Source of the DNA: an uncultured Holdemanella sp.
GTDB taxonomy: Bacteria; Bacillota_I; Bacilli_A; Erysipelotrichales; Erysipelotrichaceae
Direction of reading: 5' to 3'
Assembly: GCF_934754935.1 (NCBI RefSeq)
Contig: NZ_CAKVJB010000013.1
Location: forward strand, 1-61,906
DNA length: 61,906 bases
The notes below the pieces were generated by a model, which was not told where the DNA came from, did no database searches, and saw only the letters and a list, made by a program, of their open reading frames with translations. Both the position numbers and the translations under genes were made by a program. This document shows, one piece after another, positions 44,168-52,131 of this stretch (position 1 is its first letter; every line of letters begins with the position of its first letter).

Positions 44168-44926
44168 ATGTCCAAAAAGAAAGATGAAAGACAATTCAAA
44201 ATTCGTCAACTTATACAAGATCAACATAAAATCAAAATATCGGATTTAGCTACTTATTTTAACACTTCTAGCGAAACTATTCGTAAAGACATTATTGAAT
44301 TAGAAGATTCAAAAATCATCAAAAAAGAGCATGGATATGTACTGCTTTTAGAAGAGCCTGATGAAATGCCTATTTCATTAAGAAATCAAGAATATATTGA
44401 AGAAAAGAAACAAATCATGAAACAAGCATGTACCTTTATCAAAGAAGGAATGGTTATCTATTTAGATGCCGGAAGTACATGTCAGGCAGGCATCCCTTTT
44501 CTTCAATCCATTCATAATATTACGATTGTGACAAACTCCATCTTTGTAGCTTATAAATGCGCAAAACTTAATATGCATGTCATTTTAATTGGTGGAAACA
44601 TTTCCAACAATGCCTATCGCTCTTATGGAAATTTTGCCAGCGAAACGATTGATTATATTCATATTGATGTTGCGATTTTAGGGACCAAAGGATTTAAAGA
44701 CAACGATGGATTTACTACTTATGAAAATGAATATGAATTAAAGCGCCATATTCTTCAACAAAGTGAACAAATCATTGTAGTAGCTGATAAAAATAAATTT
44801 AATGCACAACCTGAATACACGTACTGTAAATTCAAAGAAGTGGATATATTTATTTCAAATAAATTAACTAAAGAAGAGAAAACACAAATTCAAATCATTC
44901 CAGAAATTATAGAGGCAGAAGTTTAA
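44168..44926 (+). CDS. DeoR/GlpR-family transcriptional regulator (second of pair)
   Basis: A 252-residue paralog of the gene just upstream, starting three bases after its stop. The first residues are nearly the same (MSKKKDERQFKIRQL against MSKKKEERQLQIRQI) and so is the sensor core (YLDAGSTCQAGIPFL, IVTNSIFVAYKCA). It probably arose by tandem duplication and may form mixed oligomers with its neighbour (inference). A terminator hairpin holds its stop codon. Confidence 0.9.
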   Translation: MSKKKDERQFKIRQLIQDQHKIKISDLATYFNTSSETIRKDIIELEDSKIIKKEHGYVLLLEEPDEMPISLRNQEYIEEKKQIMKQACTFIKEGMVIYLDAGSTCQAGIPFLQSIHNITIVTNSIFVAYKCAKLNMHVILIGGNISNNAYRSYGNFASETIDYIHIDVAILGTKGFKDNDGFTTYENEYELKRHILQQSEQIIVVADKNKFNAQPEYTYCKFKEVDIFISNKLTKEEKTQIQIIPEIIEAEV

Positions 44927-44938
44927 ACACTTCTGCCT
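44913..44938. terminator. hairpin between convergent DeoR and CDF genes
   Basis: Perfect 10-bp stem AGGCAGAAGT / ACTTCTGCCT with a six-base loop containing the stop codon. The T-runs on both sides are weak. Confidence 0.6.
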
Positions 44939-46098
44939 TATGCGTATGGATGATCAATTGTGAGAACCAAATAAATCTTTTTATCCGATTCAATATGCTT
45001 TAGAAGCATCTCTTCAATTTCTTCCTGCGTATATTTTTCTTCAAATGGAATCACTAAATCAAACACTAAATTCACATGTGTTGGCCCGGAAACAATTCTA
45101 AAATCATGAAAACCCCATTTTGGATCAATTTGATGAATAGCTTTGACTACTTTTGCACGATACAACTCAGTTTCCGGATCATTTACCTTTACTGGATCCA
45201 TATGTAAAACTAAATCAATATTCATATTTTCTTTGACTTCACGCTCAATATTGTCAATATGATCATGCGTTTCAAAAATATCTTTTGAAGAATCCACTTC
45301 TACGTGAGCACTCGCGAAAATTTTATTTGGTCCATAATTATGTAGCATCATATCATGCACACCTAAAATAGCAGGATGTGCCATGATCCTGTCTACAATA
45401 TTGTGTACAAGTTCAGGATCCGGTGCTTCTCCAATTAAAGAATTGATCATATCTCTTAATAATCCATAAGCTCCATAAATAATAATTCCTGAAACAACGA
45501 TACCCATATATCCATCTAAATTGAAATGTAAAACTGGAGACAACAATGTAGATACAAGTACAGCTGCCGTTCCACACACATCACTAATTGAATCCAATGC
45601 CGTTGCTTCTAACAAACTAGAATCATATGTTTTAGAAAGTTTCTTATTGTATGTATACATCCAAAATTTAACTATGATAGAAATCAAAAGAATAATGACA
45701 GATGCTATTCTAAAATCAATACTTCCCGGATGAATCACTTTAGAAATACTTTCTTTTGCCGTTTCAAAACCAAGAACTAAAATCAATATGCCTACAAACA
45801 AAGAAGCAATCGTTTCCGTTCTTTCATGTCCAAATGGATGATCTTTATCCGCTGGCTTATTTGCGAAATGAAAAGATAAAATTGAAATAATATTCGATCC
45901 TGCATCCGTTAAGTTATTTACTCCATCTGCTTGAATGGATACCGAATGTACAATGGTACCAATCACAAATTTGATCACAAATAAAAATAAGTTGCTAAAT
46001 ATACCCACAATCCCCGATAATTTACCAACACTCGTTCTTACATCGGCATCTTTTGTATCTTGATAATTCTTTATAAATCTACACACTAAAAAATTCAT
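44938..46098 (-). CDS. cation diffusion facilitator (CDF) metal exporter
   Basis: A 386-residue CDF transporter with six membrane helices in residues 20-215. Metal sites fit: SVSIQADGVNNLTDAGSN in helix 2 (usual HxxxD or DxxxD pair) and LLEATALDSISDVCGT in helix 5. NKPADKDHPFGHERTE is the conserved cytoplasmic loop. The C-terminal cytoplasmic domain runs from about 215 to 386, longer than in minimal CDFs. The D-x3-D / D-x3-D pattern would fit manganese or iron more than zinc (inference). GAAGGTGG precedes the ATG. Confidence 0.9.
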   Translation of the reverse strand: MNFLVCRFIKNYQDTKDADVRTSVGKLSGIVGIFSNLFLFVIKFVIGTIVHSVSIQADGVNNLTDAGSNIISILSFHFANKPADKDHPFGHERTETIASLFVGILILVLGFETAKESISKVIHPGSIDFRIASVIILLISIIVKFWMYTYNKKLSKTYDSSLLEATALDSISDVCGTAAVLVSTLLSPVLHFNLDGYMGIVVSGIIIYGAYGLLRDMINSLIGEAPDPELVHNIVDRIMAHPAILGVHDMMLHNYGPNKIFASAHVEVDSSKDIFETHDHIDNIEREVKENMNIDLVLHMDPVKVNDPETELYRAKVVKAIHQIDPKWGFHDFRIVSGPTHVNLVFDLVIPFEEKYTQEEIEEMLLKHIESDKKIYLVLTIDHPYA

Positions 46099-46195
46099 TA
46101 TTTACCACCTTCATATTTCTAAAGTATAGCTTACCTAAAGATAAAACACAAAATGAAATAGGTAGTGTGATTTAACTTACGAGTTGAAACCAACA

Positions 46196-46210
46196 ATGAA
46201 ATCGTATACA
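46196..46210. promoter_or_regulatory. cre-like site upstream of the HAD phosphatase
   Basis: ATGAAATCGTATACA fits WTGNAANCGNWNNCW at all fixed positions, 25 bases before the ATG at 46235. Directly downstream, AATGTA / TACATT (46214-46232) brackets the ribosome binding site TTGGAGG as a hairpin loop. Confidence 0.4.
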
Positions 46211-46234
46211 TTTAATGTATTGGAGGTACATTTT

Positions 46235-47086
46235 ATGATCGAAAAAATTAAGGTCTTAGCTGCCGATGTCGATATGACTTTAAGTGCTAAAAGCAGTCCT
46301 TTACCTGAAATCACAATACAAGCTTTAAAAGAACTTCATAATAGAAACGTAAAAATCGGTCTTGCGACAGGACGCGAAATCACGGAAACCGAAAAAACAA
46401 AAGGAATGTTTTGGAAATTAGGCTTTGAGTTTGATTTCATCATTGGAATGAACGGAGGTATGATTTATGATCGTAACCTTGATAAGACATTTACAATGGA
46501 CATGATGAGTATTGAAGAAATGAAAGAAGTCTTAACTTTCTTGATGCCAATTATTGAAGAGAAGAAGGTATCAATAAATGTAGAAGGAAATCAACTACGC
46601 AATGTTATGAATATCAGTGATGATTTATTGGATATGTCAAAGCGAAGAAATATTCCACTTATTGATAAAACAGGTGATATTGATGGTTTCTGCGAAAAAC
46701 CTGTTTATAAGTTCTTATTTAGAACAGACCCAGAAACAACACAGATTATTCGTGATCAAGTAGAAGAACACTATAAAGGTAAGTATCAAACGATTGAAAC
46801 ATTTCCAGGAACGATTGAACTGATGTACAGTGGTTTCTCTAAAGGAAGAGGTTTAGAAATGTATTGCGAATGGAACCAGATCAACCTAGAAAATACAATT
46901 GCGTTTGGTGATAATGAAAACGATAATTCTTTACTACTCACAAGTGGTTGGGGCGTCTGTCTAAAGGATGGCAATCCAAACACAAAAGCATTGGCCGATG
47001 ACATTACCGATTATGATTGTCTTGAAGGTGGTGTCGGTCACTATATATTCGATCATATATTAAACAACAAGGATGTGGAATTCTAA
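46235..47086 (+). CDS. HAD superfamily (Cof-type) hydrolase
   Basis: A 283-residue Cof-type phosphatase. Motif I is AADVDMTLSAKSS (D-x-D kept, with Met where Gly is usual), motif II GLATGRE near residue 42, and motif IV AFGDNENDNSLLL near 230. Start 46235 has GGAGG before it. Substrate unknown, probably a sugar phosphate. Separate from the HAD gene at 32.8 kb. Confidence 0.88.
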   Translation: MIEKIKVLAADVDMTLSAKSSPLPEITIQALKELHNRNVKIGLATGREITETEKTKGMFWKLGFEFDFIIGMNGGMIYDRNLDKTFTMDMMSIEEMKEVLTFLMPIIEEKKVSINVEGNQLRNVMNISDDLLDMSKRRNIPLIDKTGDIDGFCEKPVYKFLFRTDPETTQIIRDQVEEHYKGKYQTIETFPGTIELMYSGFSKGRGLEMYCEWNQINLENTIAFGDNENDNSLLLTSGWGVCLKDGNPNTKALADDITDYDCLEGGVGHYIFDHILNNKDVEF

Positions 47087-47101
47087 AGTTCCACACCTTT
47101 T
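47074..47101 (+). terminator. terminator of the HAD gene
   Basis: Stem TGTGGAA / TTCCACA with an eight-base loop holding the stop codon, then CCTTTTTT. Confidence 0.85.
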
Positions 47102-47105
47102 TTCA

Positions 47106-48422
47106 TTAAAAGTACATTACAAAATAGATTGGCAAATATATGATTTTACCCTTCTGACTTATTGCTCTCTCATTCGATACAACATACCCTTTTTGAATAT
47201 GATAATCCTCATTGTTCACAAAATTATTTAATGCACTATGTACCGTATAATCTTTTCCTGATTTCACCTCAATTGGAACAACAGAAAGTGAATCATAATC
47301 ATCAATTAAGAAATCCACTTCTCCTTTATTACGATTGTCATAATAATACAATTTCTTTCCATGTGCCTTTAATTCACTGGCAACGATTGTTTCATACACA
47401 GATCCTAAATTAATACTTTTTTGATCATCTAAAATCGCATTAATATTATTTCCATATAATATACCCGTTAAAATCCCAACATCATTCAAATATAGTTTTA
47501 TTAAATTTTTACTTGCAGATTCAATCAAAGGAAATTTTGGATTTGAGATAGCTTGTACATTCAAAGCGATTCCTGCACTTACTAAATATTCAAATTCTTC
47601 TTGATAGTCATTAAAAGTTTTACCTCTTTTCCCCTCTATATTCTTAACAACAACTCGCTTTTTCTTATTCTCCATATTTGATGGAATCAAGTCATATATC
47701 CGACTGATTTTTAGTTTATTTTCTAAACTATATTTAGAGGCATCTGATGCATAATATTCATGAATTTCAGCTTGAATATTTCGTACAGATACAATATTCT
47801 TTTCTGACAAATACGTATTTACGGCATCTGGCAAGCCACCCACCAACAAATACTTTTTAAACAAATCCATCATCTTATTATGTAAGGGCTCATCTAATTC
47901 TTCTAAATGATTAAATTTATTTCTTAATGTAGAAACAACAAATTCATTCATCCCATTCGCATACAAGAATTCTTCAAAATCCAAAGGATACATTTGAATC
48001 TTTTGAATACTCCCCATAGGAATCGACGTAGTTTGCGATAAAGTTACCCCCAACAAAGATCCACTCGCAATATATGTAAATCGATTATCCTGGGATAAGA
48101 ATTTCAGTAGTGTCAACAAATGAGGATATGCCTGTATTTCGTCGATAAATATCAATGTGTTTTCTTTTTCTTGCATTTTAGCCCCTGCAAGCATACTAAC
48201 CTGCAGATAAAAATCTTCTATTGTCTTTACCTTTTCAAACAAACGATTTCCTAAAGAGTCTTCAATCATATTGATTTCGATATAGTTTTCAAACAATTTA
48301 TTTCCCACATACCTTATGATATATGTTTTACCAATTTGACGTGCTCCATCCACTAATAATATTTTATTTGAACCACTCTTTAAGTGTTGTTCAATAGTAT
48401 ATTCAATCTTTCGATAAAGCAT
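47106..48422 (-). CDS. AAA-type ATPase with DUF4143 domain
   Basis: A 438-residue protein of the common AAA_14/DUF4143 family. Walker A is LLVDGARQIGKTYII near residue 22, Walker B is NTLIFIDEIQAYPHLLTLL near 88, and sensor 1 is YIASGSLLG near 118. The C-terminal DUF4143 domain has YYDNRNKGEVDFLI near 368, a restriction-endonuclease-like motif, and VVPIEVKSGKDYT. Cellular role is not established. GGAGGTG precedes the start, and three 33-bp-spaced repeats with promoter elements lie upstream. Confidence 0.9.
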   Translation of the reverse strand: MLYRKIEYTIEQHLKSGSNKILLVDGARQIGKTYIIRYVGNKLFENYIEINMIEDSLGNRLFEKVKTIEDFYLQVSMLAGAKMQEKENTLIFIDEIQAYPHLLTLLKFLSQDNRFTYIASGSLLGVTLSQTTSIPMGSIQKIQMYPLDFEEFLYANGMNEFVVSTLRNKFNHLEELDEPLHNKMMDLFKKYLLVGGLPDAVNTYLSEKNIVSVRNIQAEIHEYYASDASKYSLENKLKISRIYDLIPSNMENKKKRVVVKNIEGKRGKTFNDYQEEFEYLVSAGIALNVQAISNPKFPLIESASKNLIKLYLNDVGILTGILYGNNINAILDDQKSINLGSVYETIVASELKAHGKKLYYYDNRNKGEVDFLIDDYDSLSVVPIEVKSGKDYTVHSALNNFVNNEDYHIQKGYVVSNERAISQKGKIIYLPIYFVMYF

Positions 48423-48436
48423 ATTTCACCTCCGAA

Positions 48437-48517
48437 ATGACTTTTCAATATAATTCTATACACATTTTAATGACTTTTCAATATATTTTATAGCTCATTT
48501 TTATGACTTTTCAATAT
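48437..48517 (-). repeat. three 15-bp direct repeats at 33-bp period in the DUF4143 promoter
   Basis: ATGACTTTTCAATAT occurs exactly at 48437, 48470 and 48503. On the minus strand each repeat contains TTGAAA. The middle one pairs with TAGAAT (48453-48458) at 17 bases as a promoter for the ATPase gene; the outer one pairs with ATAAAA at 17. The period is close to three helical turns, fitting a multi-site operator. Confidence 0.85.
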
Positions 48518-48540
48518 TTTTAACAGATAACCTAAGCCAT

Positions 48541-48715
48541 CTTTAATTCTGATTTTGCCTTTTTAAGAATTTCATTGAAGTTTTCAGGTGAATCTGTTGG
48601 AACCTTACGAACATCGATCTTAATTCATTAGATATAGTCTTTATATATGCAACCTGTACAATTAAACCTAAGTCCAATTCTTTGATAGCTGTTATACATC
48701 TTGTACTTTTACAGA
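48541..48715 (-). pseudogene. remnant of a PTS mannose-family EIIAB 3' end
   Basis: The first 86 bases (48541-48626) match the last codons of the EIIAB gene (50953-51038) with about five differences. Beyond this the match is broken, with scattered pieces such as CAATTCTTTGATAGC still visible, and deletions disrupt the frame. Nothing else of the gene remains. It lies after the manO terminator and before the ATPase promoter, in the same direction as the intact operon. Confidence 0.8.
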
Positions 48716-48726
48716 ATAAGCAAAAT

Positions 48727-48757
48727 AGAAAACCCAATCCACATAATGCGGATTGGG
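48727..48757 (-). terminator. terminator of the PTS 2 operon
   Basis: Perfect 8-bp stem CCCAATCC / GGATTGGG with a nine-base loop, then TTTTCT on the minus strand, just after manO. Confidence 0.9.
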
Positions 48758-48766
48758 CTGATATTC

Positions 48767-49153
48767 TTAGTTATTTGAATGTAGTAATTTATTTGGAATA
48801 TACATTAAACCTCGTTTAAATACATCCCAAAAGCTTAATGATCTTAGCATTCGATCTGCAGGTACATATTCTCTTATAGCACGAAGTGTTTTTTTATTGT
48901 CTTTTGTAGAGAAAGTAAAGTATGTTTTCTCATTTATGAAAATCACAAATCTAGAAATACTTTTATTAAATAAGACACTCGCTTCTACACGATCAATTTT
49001 ATCCCAAGGAATTTGAATACAATCTTCAACATTTCTTTCATTGTAGAATTCAAATGCTTTATTTCCAACCATAACATTTCCATTGGAACTCAATCCCGCA
49101 AAAGATGTTGCCTTGATTGTTAAATCAACTTTTGAATTTAATGATTGTGCCAT
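48767..49153 (-). CDS. manO: ManO family protein (DUF956)
   Basis: A 128-residue DUF956 protein, a known companion of manXYZ operons in Lactobacillales and Listeria, where it is thought to modulate the operon. Visible pattern: KATSFAGLSSNGNVMVGNKAFEFY near residue 14 and CIQIPWDKIDRVEASVLF near 45, a PH-like beta fold, and a C-terminal FWDVFKRGLMYIP. GGAGGT precedes the start. It is the last gene of the PTS 2 operon. Confidence 0.87.
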   Translation of the reverse strand: MAQSLNSKVDLTIKATSFAGLSSNGNVMVGNKAFEFYNERNVEDCIQIPWDKIDRVEASVLFNKSISRFVIFINEKTYFTFSTKDNKKTLRAIREYVPADRMLRSLSFWDVFKRGLMYIPNKLLHSNN

Positions 49154-49171
49154 ATGTACCTCCTTAAGCTA

Positions 49172-50089
49172 TTACATAATTCCAATTACACGACCAATGA
49201 TACCAACTACGAATAATGCGATGATAATTGTGATTGGAGAAACTTTTTTCTTCAATAATTTACAGCATAATAAAGTTAATAATAAAGCTGCAAGTCCTGG
49301 AATCAATGAATCTAAGTTTTGTTGTAAAGTTGTAACTTTGATTTGATTTAAACCAGTAGCTCCTAATGAAGAATATTGTTCTAATGCACTCTTAATTCCG
49401 TCTGCATTTCCTTGAATTTGTGACCAATCAATGTATGCACCTTCAGATTGAGCAACACTTGATACAACTGGAGTAAATGAAATACTTACCCAACGTTGAA
49501 CTAATGCACCAATGATAAACATACCTAAGATACTTGCACCTTGAGTAATTTTACCAAGAAGTCCACCAGACATATCTTCAGCAATTTTAGTACCTACATT
49601 GTAACCAAATTCTTGTGTATACCACATGAATGCTAAACGGATTACGTTCCATAATACGAAGAATAAGATTGGTCCTAAGATATTTCCACTTAATGCCAAA
49701 GAAGCACCTAAAGCGCCTAAGATTGGACGCATTGTGAACCAGAATACTGGGTCACCAACACCAGCTAAAGGACCCATCATACCAACTTTAACACCTTGGA
49801 TTGCAGTATCATCTACATTTTCACCATTTGCTTTTTCTTCTTCCAAAGCAAGTGTAACACCCATTACTGGACTTGATACATAAGGGTGAGTGTTATAGAA
49901 CTCCATGTGACGTTTTAAAGCCGCAATTTGATCTTCCTTGTTAGGATATAATTTCTTGATTGCAGGAATGATTGAATAGCACCATCCACCATTTTGCATA
50001 CGTTCATAGTTCCAAGAACCCTGAAGGAATTGATGACGCCACCAAACTTTTTTACGATCTTGTTTAGTTAATGTAATTTTTTCAGCCAT
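49172..50089 (-). CDS. manZ: PTS mannose-family EIID component (PTS 2)
   Basis: A 305-residue EIID. WWRHQFLQGSWNYERMQNGGW near the start and VGMMGPLAGVGDPVFWFTMRP near residue 125 are typical of the glucose/mannose-type ManZ. Two ATG codons are possible; 50089 (MAEK) has AGGAGG at nine bases while 50095 has it at three. Membrane partner of EIIC. Confidence 0.94.
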   Translation of the reverse strand: MAEKITLTKQDRKKVWWRHQFLQGSWNYERMQNGGWCYSIIPAIKKLYPNKEDQIAALKRHMEFYNTHPYVSSPVMGVTLALEEEKANGENVDDTAIQGVKVGMMGPLAGVGDPVFWFTMRPILGALGASLALSGNILGPILFFVLWNVIRLAFMWYTQEFGYNVGTKIAEDMSGGLLGKITQGASILGMFIIGALVQRWVSISFTPVVSSVAQSEGAYIDWSQIQGNADGIKSALEQYSSLGATGLNQIKVTTLQQNLDSLIPGLAALLLTLLCCKLLKKKVSPITIIIALFVVGIIGRVIGIM

Positions 50090-50112
50090 TTTCATTTACC
50101 TCCTTCAAAATC

Positions 50113-50931
50113 CTAGTAGTCATTCAAGATGTCGTCTAATGGATCACCAGAACCAGTATTTGATCCTCCACCACTATTTTTAGCAGCATCTTTCAAACCT
50201 AAATAAACGATTGCGATAACAACACCAATTACACCTAAAGCAATTAATGTGAATTCATTTACACAAGCGAATACGAAACCTAAAGCGAAGAATGGCCAAG
50301 TTTCTTTTGTAGCCATCATGTTGATAACCATTGCATAACCAACGGCAGCAACCATTCCTCCACCAACTGTCATACCACCAGATAACCAAGCAGGCATTGC
50401 ATTTAATACGCTTGTTACAACTGAACTAGGTACGAAACATAATGCAGCAGCAGGAATCGCAATACGAATACCTTGTAAGCAAATACCAACAATTTGCCAA
50501 CGTTCGATTGCACCAAAATCACCTTTTTCAGCAGCAGCATCCATGAAGTGAACTACTGGAATTGCGATTGTACGGCAAAGCATAGTTAAGAATAAACCAG
50601 CAACTGATAATGGGATAGCTACGGCAATTGCTGTAGAAATAGCAGTTGTAGTATCTGTTGTTCCACCATTTAAACCTAAAACCATGATAATTGCAGAAGC
50701 AACTGAAGCTAGTGCAGCATCTGGTGCAACCGCTGCACCAATGTTTGCCCAACCTAAAGCCATCAACTGCAAAGAACCACCTAACATAACACCTTCTTTT
50801 AAGTGACCAGTAACCAAACCAATTAATGTACATGCTACTAATGGTTGGTGGAATTCATATTGGTCAAGAACCCCTTCCATACCGGCTAAGAAGGCAACAA
50901 TTATAACTAAAATAACGCTAATCGCTGACAT
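50113..50931 (-). CDS. manY: PTS mannose-family EIIC component (PTS 2)
   Basis: A 272-residue EIIC with about seven membrane helices. QYEFHQPLVACTLIGLVTGHLKEG near residue 25 and GGSLQLMALGWANIGAA near 51 are ManY signatures. A Gly/Ser-rich C-terminal tail ends in DPLDDILNDY. In related bacteria this subunit is also a receptor for class IIa bacteriocins. Confidence 0.94.
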   Translation of the reverse strand: MSAISVILVIIVAFLAGMEGVLDQYEFHQPLVACTLIGLVTGHLKEGVMLGGSLQLMALGWANIGAAVAPDAALASVASAIIMVLGLNGGTTDTTTAISTAIAVAIPLSVAGLFLTMLCRTIAIPVVHFMDAAAEKGDFGAIERWQIVGICLQGIRIAIPAAALCFVPSSVVTSVLNAMPAWLSGGMTVGGGMVAAVGYAMVINMMATKETWPFFALGFVFACVNEFTLIALGVIGVVIAIVYLGLKDAAKNSGGGSNTGSGDPLDDILNDY

Positions 50932-50949
50932 AATAATCTCCCTCTAAAT

Positions 50950-51930
50950 TTACTTTAATTCTGATTTTGCTTTTTTTAGAATTTCATCGAAGTTTTCAGG
51001 TGAATCTGTTGGCACCTTACGAACATCGATTTTAATTCCCATAGCTAATAATTCATCAAATGTTTTTACATCATCACTTCCCATAGATACGGCCTTTGTA
51101 CATACAACCTTTCCTTGAGAGTGTGCCATTGAACCTAAGTTCAATTCTTTGATATCAACTCCACCCTTGATAGCTCTTAATGCATCTTGTGGTGTTTCAA
51201 ACAACAACATTGCTTTTGTAGCTCCAAAACGAGGATCTTTCGCGACTTGAATCATCTTGTCAATTGGAACAACATTCGCTTTTACTCCTGGAGGAGCTGC
51301 CTGTTCGATCATGCTCTTTCTTAATTTGTCATGAGCTACATTATCACTTACAACAATGATACGGTTTGGTCCAACAGTCTTTGTCCAAGCTGTTGCTACC
51401 TGACCATGAAGTAAACGTGTATCAATACGTGCTAAGCCATATTTGATATGTCCATCTCCAAGAACTGTTCCTTCTGGAATAGCACCTTGAGGGGCTGCAC
51501 TTACTTCTTCTTTCTTTTCTTCTTTTGGTTCTAATTCTTTTGGATTGATCTGTACACCCTCTTGTGCAGTCTGCATTACATGTGCTGCAATTTCGTGTGC
51601 TTTCTCCATTGAGAATCTAGAAGCATACGTTTCAATCAACATAGGCAAATTCAATCCTGTGACAATTGCCCATTTGTCTTCGTGACCATCTAACAAGGCA
51701 CTTGCCTGATTGAATGGAGTTCCTCCCCATAGGTCAACTAAGAACAATACTTCTTCTTGGTTTTCAAAAGAAGCGATTGCATCTTCCATCTTCTTTCGAA
51801 TGTCTTCAGGTCCTTCACTAGGCATCAAAGTACAAGGCTTTACATTGGCTTGTTCACCAAAAATCATAGCTCCTGATTGGAAGATACCATTCGCAAATTC
51901 ACCATGACTTGCAAGAATAATTCCTACCAT
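50950..51930 (-). CDS. manX: PTS mannose-family EIIAB fusion (PTS 2)
   Basis: A 326-residue ManX-type protein. EIIA (1-135) has the active histidine in ILASHGEFANGIFQSGAM near residue 9. A Pro/Glu linker (about 138-155, KELEPKEEKKEEVSAAP) follows. EIIB (about 165-326) has the histidine in ARIDTRLLHGQVATAW near 177. PTS 1 keeps these as separate proteins. A degraded copy of the gene end lies at 48.5 kb. Expression is predicted to depend on a terminator/antiterminator in the leader. Confidence 0.95.
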   Translation of the reverse strand: MVGIILASHGEFANGIFQSGAMIFGEQANVKPCTLMPSEGPEDIRKKMEDAIASFENQEEVLFLVDLWGGTPFNQASALLDGHEDKWAIVTGLNLPMLIETYASRFSMEKAHEIAAHVMQTAQEGVQINPKELEPKEEKKEEVSAAPQGAIPEGTVLGDGHIKYGLARIDTRLLHGQVATAWTKTVGPNRIIVVSDNVAHDKLRKSMIEQAAPPGVKANVVPIDKMIQVAKDPRFGATKAMLLFETPQDALRAIKGGVDIKELNLGSMAHSQGKVVCTKAVSMGSDDVKTFDELLAMGIKIDVRKVPTDSPENFDEILKKAKSELK

Positions 51931-51962
51931 ATATTTTCATCCTTTCTTAGAAATTCAATACG

Positions 51963-52052
51963 CAAAAAAAGACAGACATATACATTTAAACTGAAGATAT
52001 ACAATAAACCAATAAAGATTATATCTTCAATCAAAATAGTAAATGCCTGCCT
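51963..52052 (-). terminator. leader terminator (attenuator) of the PTS 2 operon
   Basis: On the minus strand a long stem joins 52052-52020 to 52001-51970. The base is AGGCAGGCAT with ATGTCTGTCT (G-U pairs only), the top is GAAGATATA with TATATCTTC, and a few mismatches lie in the middle. TTTTTTTG follows. It sits between promoter and EIIAB, not at the end of a coding unit, and its 5' arm begins inside the RAT-like sequence. Confidence 0.8.
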
Positions 52053-52068
52053 AACCAGTTACACGCTA
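52038..52068 (-). promoter_or_regulatory. RAT-like ribonucleic antiterminator
   Basis: The minus strand reads TGTAACTG, five bases, GCAGGCA, then TTTACT. LicT/SacY/BglG RATs have TGTTACTG, about five bases, GCAGGCA, then AAACCT. The core halves match except one base. The 3' half is also the base of the leader terminator, so the two structures exclude one another. Confidence 0.72.
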
Positions 52069-52094
52069 TTGAATATTCACTTTTTACATCAACA

Positions 52095-52123
52095 AATGTA
52101 CCACCATCTGAAAGCGTTGTCAA
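52095..52123 (-). promoter_or_regulatory. PTS 2 promoter overlapped by cre
   Basis: Minus-strand TTGACA (52118-52123), 17 bases, TACATT (52095-52100). A cre-like site CTGAAAGCGTTGTCA (plus, 52108-52122; one mismatch to the consensus) covers the -35 box. The start would be near 52088, about 20 bases before the RAT-like sequence. Confidence 0.6.
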
Positions 52124-52131
52124 CAAGAAAA

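Noticed and set aside
48437..48517. CRISPR array
   Set aside because: Only three 15-bp repeats with 18-bp AT-rich gaps that resemble one another, no cas genes, and promoter elements inside the repeats.
48543..48737. 64-codon minus-strand frame as a gene
   Set aside because: Its sequence is the decayed end of EIIAB; the frame is accidental and runs into the PTS 2 terminator.
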